Part shown: positions 8,714-17,453 of the stretch, one piece after another
Layout of the letters: each line of letters opens with the position of its first letter
Position numbering within the stretch: position 1 is the stretch's first letter
NCBI GenBank assembly: GCA_905194675.1
Contig: CAJJTG010000027.1
Span: forward strand, 1 to 30,340
From: an uncultured Collinsella sp.
Lineage (GTDB): Bacteria > Actinomycetota > Coriobacteriia > Coriobacteriales > Coriobacteriaceae
DNA: 30,340 bases
Reading direction: 5' to 3'
Made by a program: the position numbers and the translations under genes
The notes under the pieces: generated by a model
What the model was told of the DNA's origin: nothing
Database searches by the model: none
Seen by the model: the letters and a program-made list of their open reading frames with translations, nothing else

Positions 8714-8759
8714 CCTTTCCCTCGGGAACTGGGCTTCGCGAAGTTTCCCGAGGGAAAGG
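8714..8759. repeat. Strong 15-base inverted repeat upstream of GH31
   Basis: Arms 8714-8728 and 8745-8759 are perfect complements. The stem can extend inward by two or three pairs with one bulged T, leaving a short loop containing CTTCGCGA. No T-run follows on either strand, so it is not an ordinary intrinsic terminator. It could mark the end of the marR mRNA, be a structured regulatory site, or be a dispersed palindromic repeat. Confidence 0.7.
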
Positions 8760-8859
8760 CTCAGCCGCCATCCTGCAACCTACCGGGGATTGCCATGACG
8801 TACGTTGGCTGATTTGGTTTGGAATGAGATGTTGACGGTGGCTGATGGGCACAACTGTC

Positions 8860-8881
8860 CCAGGTGCATTTCAAGATGCAC
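8860..8881. repeat. Small palindrome AGGTGCAT-N6-ATGCACCT after marR
   Basis: Perfect 8-base arms with a 6-base spacer, 21 bases beyond the marR stop. On the minus strand no T-run follows. It may be a weak hairpin at the end of the marR mRNA or a protein-binding site. The loop contains TTCAAG, which also occurs in the inverted repeat at 9837-9899. Confidence 0.5.
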
Positions 8882-8901
8882 CTAAATGTCTGTCTTTATC
8901 C

Positions 8902-9378
8902 TTATAGATTGTCCAGGTAGTCGTCGGCATCATAGGTAAGGCTGTAAGCTTTATTCAGGATGCGCACGAGCTCCTGGGCATCGTGCTCGCCGAGCGCTGA
9001 GAGTTGTTTCGAGAGCGATGCCACACTCTCGGCATTTTTTTTCGCCGCGAAATCACGGCCTTCCTTGGTAATGCTCACCAGCACACGCCGACGATCGTTT
9101 GGATCAGTCCTGCGCTGAACGTAACCCTTACTCTCGAGTGAATCCAAGATATGCGACATGCGCGCACGGGAGAATTTCAGCTTCTTGGCAATCTCGGAGG
9201 GAATGACATCACCGTCAATACCCGATAGATACTGTAAAACCGGTGCCTCGCCCACACTGGCGCCGCCGGCAGCACTCAAGGATCCCTTGGCAAGGGAACG
9301 TGAGTACACAATCAGTTTTCGAGCGACGTCATCGTAATCCACTGGGGATATTGTCCTTTGCAACTCTAGAAGGGCCAT
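8902..9378 (-). CDS. MarR-family transcriptional regulator
   Basis: A 158-residue winged-helix DNA-binding protein, expected to act as a dimer in the cytoplasm. The winged helix covers about 58-105. Recognition-helix region SRARMSHILDSLESKGYV is followed by the wing DPNDRR at 92-97, typical of MarR. Terminal helices for dimerization are at 12-50 and 110-155. The ATG at 9378 has no clear ribosome site. An in-frame GTG at 9342 follows AAAGGA at rather long spacing and is an alternative start. It is 68 bases after the small membrane protein gene on the same strand, so the two are probably one operon. Ligand and targets cannot be read from the sequence. Plausible targets are its own operon and the adjacent GH31 gene. 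Confidence 0.85.
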   Translation of the reverse strand: MALLELQRTISPVDYDDVARKLIVYSRSLAKGSLSAAGGASVGEAPVLQYLSGIDGDVIPSEIAKKLKFSRARMSHILDSLESKGYVQRRTDPNDRRRVLVSITKEGRDFAAKKNAESVASLSKQLSALGEHDAQELVRILNKAYSLTYDADDYLDNL

Positions 9379-9446
9379 AAAACCGTCATTTGCCGTACAT
9401 TAGTTAACATTCGCAACAATTATTTATGATACCCCAACGCGGAAGT

Positions 9447-9773
9447 CTATTGCTCGTCCTTCTTGCGTCGCATAAGCTCCTCAACGTCGACACCAGCGGC
9501 CTCGAGCATGCGCTCGACATTCTTTTTGGCGTTGGTCGTGCCGACCTTAAGCACGATCGAAAGCGGAGTGCCCACCACCAGGCACACGATGCCCACGGGG
9601 ACACCCCAGCCGGGGCCGCCCTGCATACCCCACATCCCCATCAAAAAGCCAATCGCCACGAGCGAATAGCCCAGGCGCAGCCAAACATTGAGCCGCTGAA
9701 TAGCATCGGTCTGCATCTTTGCCTCGCGAATCAAGTCGTCGCGTGAAAGGTCGTGTCCATGTTTCTCGTGCAT
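9447..9773 (-). CDS. Small two-helix membrane protein, function unknown
   Basis: 108 residues. I chose ATG 9773 because AGGAGG lies 5 bases upstream; the longer frame to 9815 lacks a ribosome site. The start is His-rich (MHEKHGHDLSRDD), followed by an amphipathic segment. Two membrane helices lie at about 34-52 and 55-78, joined by a short Gly-rich turn (MQGGPGWG). The C-terminal tail is charged (KKNVERMLEAAGVDVEELMRRKKDEQ) and probably cytoplasmic. It precedes marR on the same strand. It may be the protein controlled by that regulator, but nothing in it identifies a function. The His-rich start might bind metal; this is speculation. Confidence 0.75.
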   Translation of the reverse strand: MHEKHGHDLSRDDLIREAKMQTDAIQRLNVWLRLGYSLVAIGFLMGMWGMQGGPGWGVPVGIVCLVVGTPLSIVLKVGTTNAKKNVERMLEAAGVDVEELMRRKKDEQ

Positions 9774-9836
9774 ATGGTCCTCCTCGTGCAAAGTGTGCAT
9801 CATGCGCAAGTGCATCGTTTGTCGAATACGTCATCT

Positions 9837-9899
9837 TTCAAGAGCAATATAGCGGGTGTCGTGTAGGCGATGGAGGTCGCTGGCCATATTGCCCTTGAA
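9837..9899 (-). promoter_or_regulatory. 14-base inverted repeat upstream of the membrane protein-marR operon
   Basis: TTCAAGAGCAATAT (9837-9850) and ATATTGCCCTTGAA (9886-9899) are inverted copies with one mismatch and a 35-base spacer. On the minus strand the arm nearer the gene includes TATATTG, which could be a -10 element. The arrangement suits a repressor binding two sites around a promoter, perhaps the MarR protein itself. Confidence 0.4.
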
Positions 9900-9912
9900 G
9901 GGCGGCGCAAAA

Positions 9913-9946
9913 TCAGAAGGCCGTGCGGTTGAGGCCGCACGGCCTT
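9913..9946 (-). terminator. Terminator of the PTS operon
   Basis: AAGGCCGTGCGG (9917-9928) pairs perfectly with CCGCACGGCCTT (9935-9946) around a 6-base loop. On the minus strand CTGATTTTG follows, a modest T-tract. It starts 22 bases after the stop of the last PTS gene. Confidence 0.85.
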
Positions 9947-9968
9947 ACAGGGGGCCAGGGGATGATGA

Positions 9969-10796
9969 CTAGTAGCTCAGTGCCGGGTCGAAGAAGCCAA
10001 TGAGAACGCCCACAAATGCGATCACAACGAGGATCAGCATCATAACGATGGGGTTGACCTTCTTCTTGGTCATCATGTACCAGCAGAAGATGATGAAGAC
10101 CATGGGCAGCAGGTGCGGATAGATTCCGTCGAGCGTGTCCTGGAACTTACCGCCGCCGGGCAGCACCAGATTGGGGCTGCAGGTGATGGAGACCCAGGTA
10201 GCACCGACTGCACCGATGACCATGGTACCGACCATCACGATGGAATCACGCAGAGCCTTGGCCTTGGGGCCGACGAGGGCCTCGACCGCCTTGCCGCCGA
10301 GCTCATAGCCCTGGTTGTAGGCAAAGCGCATGCCAAGGAACATGAGCAGGTTCCACACGACAATATAGAAGATGGCACCGAGCGGAGAGCCGCCGGTCGA
10401 GAGACCGAGGGCGATACCGAGCAGGATCGGGATCAGGGTACCGACGATCAGCGAGTCGCCAAGGCCGGCGAGCGGGCCCATGAGGCCGGCGCGGATGCCG
10501 TTGATGGCGTCGTCGTCGATGGCCTCGCCGTTTGCGCGAGCCTCCTCGAGGCCGGCGGTGACGCCGACAATCATGGTGCCGATCTGAGGCTCGGTGTTGA
10601 AGAACGCGGAGTAGGTCTGGAGGGCCTGCTTCTGCTCCTCGGGCGTGTCGTAGAGCTCCTCGACGATCGGAAGCATGGCGCACAGGTAACCGAAGGTCTG
10701 CATGTGCTCCTGCGAGAAGCAAGTCAGGTTGCCATAGGACCAGTTGCGGAACGACTTGGCAAGCGTTTTCTTAGAGAGTTTTTTCTTCTCTGCCAT
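9969..10796 (-). CDS. PTS mannose-family transporter subunit IID
   Basis: 275 residues. It forms the membrane sugar channel together with IIC in the mannose/fructose/sorbose PTS family. The N-terminus has the typical IID signature: KKTLAKSFRNWSYGNLTCFSQEHMQTFGYLCAMLPI. It continues with GLEEARANGEAIDDDAINGIRAGLMGPLAGLGDSL, a hallmark of IID. Hydrophobic helices follow at about 125-170, 183-205 and 232-272. Its ATG overlaps the IIC stop by one base (TAATG), so translation is coupled. It is the last gene before the terminator at 9913-9946. Substrate is not readable from IID alone; mannose, GalNAc, galactosamine, fructose and sorbose are all possible in this family. Confidence 0.93.
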   Translation of the reverse strand: MAEKKKLSKKTLAKSFRNWSYGNLTCFSQEHMQTFGYLCAMLPIVEELYDTPEEQKQALQTYSAFFNTEPQIGTMIVGVTAGLEEARANGEAIDDDAINGIRAGLMGPLAGLGDSLIVGTLIPILLGIALGLSTGGSPLGAIFYIVVWNLLMFLGMRFAYNQGYELGGKAVEALVGPKAKALRDSIVMVGTMVIGAVGATWVSITCSPNLVLPGGGKFQDTLDGIYPHLLPMVFIIFCWYMMTKKKVNPIVMMLILVVIAFVGVLIGFFDPALSY

Positions 10797-11653
10797 TAGA
10801 TGTCCTCCTCTTCCTCATCATCGGAGCCCGAGGCGATAGCTGCCTTGGGAGCGTTTGCGAGGTCGATCTTGAGCGAAGCGATCTCATAGTTGATCAGGGC
10901 GAAGAAGCAGCCGATGCCGGCAGCGGCAATCAGGTTGCACCCCATGACAGCGGACAGGGTGAAGCCGAAGAAGAACGTGAGGAAGTCCGTCGGCTTGGAG
11001 ATGACCTGCTTGAGCAGGATGGCGATACCGACGGTAGGCAGCAGCGAGCCGACGGTGAACAGCGTCTTCATCGCGATGCCGTCCATGGGCATGTAGGTCT
11101 TCATGAGGTCGACCATGGCGGTGCCGCCCATGGTGATGATGAACGTCGGGAGGAACGAGCAGACGATGTGACCGATCCAAGGCAGAACGTTGTTGACCAG
11201 GTAGAGCTTGTGGAGATCGCCCTTCTCGAGCCACTTCCACCCCATGCCCTGCCACACCAGGTTGATGGTGGCGGTGCCATAGAAGAGCACAGTGCCGAGC
11301 GTGCCGACGGCGGCACCGAGGGATGCGGCCATGCCGGCAGCCTCAGCGGAGGCGGGATCGATGCCCGAGTTCTTGATGGCGAGGATCGCCAGCGGGATAC
11401 CGATATAGGACACGGCGCGGACGTCGGCGGAGACGGTTCCGCCAGGGGTCACGAGAGCGATGTAGACAACCTGGATGGCAGCACCGACGAGGATGCCCGT
11501 CTGCATATCGCCCATGATGATGCCGACGATGAGGCCGGCGACCAGAGGACGACCCAGAGTGTAGTTGCCGATCGTCGTGCCACCCATGCCAGGCAGTGAT
11601 GCCAGGCAGGCGAACAGGCCGAACAGCGCGGCTTGGAATGCATTGATTGCCAT
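10796..11653 (-). CDS. PTS mannose-family transporter subunit IIC
   Basis: 285 residues with about eight hydrophobic segments. It is the integral membrane partner of IID and binds the sugar during transport. The start ATG 11653 follows AGGGGA. Family features include GMGGTTIGNYTLGRPLVAGLIVGIIMGD near the N-terminus and GAAIQVVYIALVTPGGTVSAD. The C-terminus ends in an acidic tail (SGSDDEEEEDI) not usual for IIC; IIA of this operon ends similarly (DDADDEDDDI). A 71-base spacer with a hairpin separates it from IIB. The system differs from E. coli ManXYZ in that IIA and IIB are separate proteins. Confidence 0.93.
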   Translation of the reverse strand: MAINAFQAALFGLFACLASLPGMGGTTIGNYTLGRPLVAGLIVGIIMGDMQTGILVGAAIQVVYIALVTPGGTVSADVRAVSYIGIPLAILAIKNSGIDPASAEAAGMAASLGAAVGTLGTVLFYGTATINLVWQGMGWKWLEKGDLHKLYLVNNVLPWIGHIVCSFLPTFIITMGGTAMVDLMKTYMPMDGIAMKTLFTVGSLLPTVGIAILLKQVISKPTDFLTFFFGFTLSAVMGCNLIAAAGIGCFFALINYEIASLKIDLANAPKAAIASGSDDEEEEDI

Positions 11654-11675
11654 GCTTTCCCCTTTCTTTATTCCT

Positions 11676-11696
11676 CAGCCCCTTTCCCCAGGGCTG
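11676..11696 (-). other. Intercistronic hairpin between IIB and IIC
   Basis: CAGCCC (11676-11681) pairs with GGGCTG (11691-11696) over a 9-base loop. On the minus strand it is followed by AATAAAGAAAGGGGA, which contains the IIC ribosome site. The same layout occurs before IIB. Confidence 0.5.
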
Positions 11697-11724
11697 TAGG
11701 TACCAAAATGCAGCTGGCGCCTAA

Positions 11725-12213
11725 CTAGAAGCCAAACTGACCGCGGAACTTGGGCCACTCACCAATGGATTTCTCCTTGATAAGGGCGAACTCGACCGTG
11801 TAGCCGGCGTTGGTGAGATCCTCGAGCGCCTGGGCCTCTTCCTGCGTGATCGACTGGTTGTTGCCGAGCTTGGTGGTGCCGGGACGATCGTTGCAGGGAC
11901 CGACGATGATGTGGTCCATGCCGGGCTTAAAGCCAAAATCGACGAGAAGTTCCTTCATGTCGAGCGGGTTCTTGGTGATCAGGAAGTACTTGGTGTCGGA
12001 CTTGAGAACCTTCTCGGAGACCTCCTTGAAGTGCTCCTTGGTCCACACGAACGTCTTCTTGCCCGAGGCACTCTTGTAGGCCTCCTTGAGCACGGGGTTG
12101 GACGCTGCAGCGTCGTTGACGGCGATAAGACCGTCGCAGGGATACTCGAGGGCCCAACGGGTAACGGTCTGCCCATGGATCATACGGTCGTCAATACGGA
12201 TGAACGAAATCAT
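11725..12213 (-). CDS. PTS mannose-family phosphotransferase subunit IIB
   Basis: 162 residues, cytoplasmic. It takes the phosphate from IIA and passes it to the sugar crossing IIC/IID. The expected phosphorylated residue is His13 in RIDDRMIHGQTV, the IIB signature of this family. The N-terminal segment and total length are normal. ATG 12213 follows GGGAG with about 5 bases of spacing. It lies between IIA (79-base spacer) and IIC (71-base spacer), each spacer with a hairpin and an almost identical A/G-rich ribosome site. The C-terminal half (NPLDMKELLVDFGFKPGMDHIIVGPCNDR) fits the family. Confidence 0.93.
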   Translation of the reverse strand: MISFIRIDDRMIHGQTVTRWALEYPCDGLIAVNDAAASNPVLKEAYKSASGKKTFVWTKEHFKEVSEKVLKSDTKYFLITKNPLDMKELLVDFGFKPGMDHIIVGPCNDRPGTTKLGNNQSITQEEAQALEDLTNAGYTVEFALIKEKSIGEWPKFRGQFGF

Positions 12214-12235
12214 GCGTTCTCCCTTTCTTTATCAC

Positions 12236-12260
12236 CGGGGGTCTTTCCTCTTAACCCCCG
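12236..12260 (-). other. Intercistronic hairpin between IIA and IIB
   Basis: CGGGGGT (12236-12242) pairs with ACCCCCG (12254-12260) over an 11-base loop. On the minus strand it is followed by GATAAAGAAAGGGAG with the IIB ribosome site. It could slow RNA decay or tune IIA:IIB ratios. Confidence 0.5.
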
Positions 12261-12292
12261 CTCCATCACAAAAATTTGGGCGGATGCGCTGC

Positions 12293-12727
12293 CTAGATGT
12301 CGTCGTCCTCGTCGTCGGCGTCATCGGTCGGGACAACGAGCTCGGACATACCGTTCTTGCCCTCCTGCAGCATCATCTGCTTGAGGGAATCCAGGTCCAT
12401 GGTGGCAAGCCCCATCATGGCGGTCATAGCCATGGGCAGATTCATACCGCCGAAGGCAATGGTGTGGGCGAGCAGGCCCTTCTCGGCCAGCGTGTTCATG
12501 GCATTGGTGAGCGGCGATCCGCCCAGGATGTCACCAAGCAGGACAACCTCGTCATCGGCGGCAACGGGAGCGAGCATCGCCTTGACGTTCTCGACATACT
12601 CGTCAGCGCCCATGCCGTCCACGAGACTCGTCGACAAGATGTTCGGGGCGTCATTGCCGAGCATCTTGAGGACACTGTGCAGTCCGGGAGCGAGCGTTCC
12701 GTGACTGACCATTACCAGATACCGCAT
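12293..12727 (-). CDS. PTS mannose-family phosphotransferase subunit IIA
   Basis: 144 residues, cytoplasmic. It receives phosphate from HPr on His9 (MVSHGTLAPG) and passes it to IIB. The start ATG 12727 follows GAGGAG at good spacing; the longer frame to 12799 has no such site and overlaps the promoter region. LLGDILGGSPLTNAM and GGMNLPMAM are typical of the EIIA-Man fold. The C-terminus has an extra acidic tail (DDADDEDDDI) beyond the core domain. First gene of the IIA-IIB-IIC-IID operon; the GntR regulator is divergent. Confidence 0.93.
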   Translation of the reverse strand: MRYLVMVSHGTLAPGLHSVLKMLGNDAPNILSTSLVDGMGADEYVENVKAMLAPVAADDEVVLLGDILGGSPLTNAMNTLAEKGLLAHTIAFGGMNLPMAMTAMMGLATMDLDSLKQMMLQEGKNGMSELVVPTDDADDEDDDI

Positions 12728-12791
12728 GCGGTCTCCTCTCGACCTGCCGTGTGTCGCACGGCTTTGCTTTTTGCCGAGATTATTGTTGCGC

Positions 12792-12809
12792 CGGGGCATG
12801 TTCGGTACA
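12792..12809 (-). promoter_or_regulatory. Motif shared with the GH31 promoter (PTS copy)
   Basis: Plus strand reads CGGGGCATGTTCGGTACA; compared with 8462-8478 it differs only by one inserted C. It is about 71 bases before the IIA start. On the minus strand TTGTAC could serve as a weak -35, with an AACAAT/AATAAT stretch downstream as a possible -10. Confidence 0.5.
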
Positions 12810-12813
12810 AGAA

Positions 12814-12860
12814 AATAGTTGCGAACGGCAACTATTCATCGGTTAACGGTAGCAACTATT
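12814..12860. promoter_or_regulatory. Operator-like cluster in the gntR/PTS divergent region
   Basis: AATAGTTGC (12814-12822) and GCAACTATT (12828-12836) form a perfect 9-base inverted repeat with a 5-base spacer. A second exact GCAACTATT lies at 12852-12860, 24 bases from the first. A looser half-site TATTGTTGC lies at 12781-12789. This is a likely binding region for the divergent GntR regulator. The rest of 12861-13035 is AT-rich and should hold the gntR promoter; no clear hexamer pair was found. Confidence 0.6.
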
Positions 12861-13035
12861 TTTGTGCCTAAATTATTTTTTCTTCCAATTATTTTTAAAA
12901 TAGCAGGTAGATTGCCTGGTAAATGTTTTATGTTCCTTATGTACCATACATACCGACAAGAATCGGGCCTGACATCACCGGTTTGTCCCGCAGTGTCAGA
13001 CCATGTCACGTATGCTCACGACATGGAGGTACCCC

Positions 13036-13818
13036 ATGGATATGATCTCGTTTCTCGCCTCCGAACCCTTCGACCGCAGCGGTGATACGCCGCTCTATGT
13101 CCAACTTAAACATCGAATCGCCCTGCTTATCGCCAGCCAGGCGTTCGACACCAAGACGCCGCTGCCACGCGAGCTCGAAATCTGTGAGCGGCTAGAGTTA
13201 TCGCGCGCGACCGTGCGCCGTTGCTTCCAAGATCTCGTCATCGAGGGGCGCGTGGTGCGCAAACGCGGGCAGGGCACGTTCATCAAGCCCCAAACCTCAG
13301 CGCCCGGCATCGACCTGGCCCTGAATTTCAGCGCGCGGATGCGCGAAGCGGGACGGGTTCCGAGCTCACAGATTCTCGCCTTTTCAAGCATACCGGCCGT
13401 CCGCGGCATCGCCTCTGGGCTCAAAGTGTCCGAAGGGACACCCGTCTGGGAGATTCGCCGCCTGCGTCTCGCCAACGACAAACCCATGGAGCTCAACTAC
13501 GTCTATATCCCCGTGTCACTTTGCCCCGAGCTCACACGCAAAGACGTGGATGGCTCGCTCTACGCCTACATCGCGGAAAAGACCGGCATCCTGCCCGCAA
13601 GCGTCGATGCCGTCTACGAGACGGTCAACCTCGACAAGCATGAGGCGCGCCTTTTGGGACAGAACACCGGTAAGGCGGCGATGCGCATCGTGCGTTCGAC
13701 CTACGACAAGACGGGGACCCCGTTCGAGGTAGGCGTGCTCATCAGCTGCGACGGTCAGGCAAAGCTGCGCGTGCACATCGCCGCCGACAAAACAACCTTC
13801 ACCGCCACAGCCCAATAA
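13036..13818 (+). CDS. GntR-family regulator with UTRA ligand domain (HutC type)
   Basis: 260 residues. A winged helix-turn-helix covers about 20-85, with LPRELEICERLELSRATVRRCF as the helix-turn-helix and RKRGQGTFI as the wing. A UTRA effector domain spans about 95-255. UTRA regulators of this type usually sense phosphorylated sugars or metabolites and repress sugar-uptake operons. The start ATG 13036 follows GGAGG with 6-base spacing; the upstream ATG at 13003 lacks one. It is the only plus-strand gene in the middle of the window and is divergent from the PTS operon. The natural model is repression of that operon, and perhaps of itself, from 12814-12860. Effector not readable. Confidence 0.92.
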   Translation: MDMISFLASEPFDRSGDTPLYVQLKHRIALLIASQAFDTKTPLPRELEICERLELSRATVRRCFQDLVIEGRVVRKRGQGTFIKPQTSAPGIDLALNFSARMREAGRVPSSQILAFSSIPAVRGIASGLKVSEGTPVWEIRRLRLANDKPMELNYVYIPVSLCPELTRKDVDGSLYAYIAEKTGILPASVDAVYETVNLDKHEARLLGQNTGKAAMRIVRSTYDKTGTPFEVGVLISCDGQAKLRVHIAADKTTFTATAQ

Positions 13819-13827
13819 ATCCAAAAC

Positions 13828-13880
13828 GTGGGATCCGCCGTTCGAACGAACGGCGGATCCCACACTCACTTTCTTTTTCA
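13828..13880 (+). terminator. Terminator of gntR
   Basis: Arms 13828-13843 and 13848-13863 are a perfect 16-base stem with a 4-base loop. A T/C-rich tail (ACTTTCTTTTTC) follows on the plus strand. It begins 9 bases after the gntR stop. Its core CCGCCGTTC...GAACGGCGG also occurs at the end of carA (17521-17542). Confidence 0.85.
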
Positions 13881-13939
13881 GCCCTAGTCATCGCGCAAAG
13901 CCCCTTCGGCAGCACACGGTGCGGCCAAGTCACCGCAGG

Positions 13940-14026
13940 CCGGGGCGGGAGGGGCCGAGTTTCCTCCTGAGCGACTCTGCTTGCAGCCGGAGCGAAAGGG
14001 GGAAATCTCGGCCCCTCCCGCCCCGG
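13940..14026. repeat. Long GC-rich inverted repeat downstream of carB
   Basis: 20-base perfect arms (13940-13959 and 14007-14026) rich in G on one strand and C on the other, with a 47-base loop. Partial pairing continues inward (TTTCC against GGAAA). It begins about 14 bases after the carB stop on the minus strand. No T-run follows either arm. It may be a large 3'-end hairpin of the carB mRNA or a dispersed palindromic element. Confidence 0.75.
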
Positions 14027-14040
14027 CCGGACAGGTCACG

Positions 14041-17355
<3,315 letters not shown>

Positions 17356-17453
17356 GTTAAAAACCTCCTAGAGAGGCTGACTCAATGTTTTGGAAAAGTC
17401 AGCGAGGGTGCAGCTGGTGCATCAGGTTGCCGTGATGCGGGGGCGCGCTGGGC

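Larger units (their letters stand above)
8388..8901 (-). promoter_or_regulatory. 514-base upstream region of the GH31 gene
   Basis: No credible gene lies here. On the minus strand it holds, going away from the start codon, the ribosome site (8393-8398), a G10 tract (complement of 8428-8437), the motif shared with the PTS promoter (8462-8478), an AT-richer section with the perfect palindrome ACCAATTGGT near 8643-8652, a strong hairpin (8714-8759) and a small palindrome (8860-8881) just after the marR stop. A -10/-35 pair could not be fixed with confidence. The 5' part presumably also carries the end of the marR transcript. Confidence 0.55.

Noticed and set aside
8714..8759. Reading the hairpin as the intrinsic terminator of marR
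   Set aside because: No T-run on the minus strand after the stem, and it lies about 145 bases beyond the marR stop.
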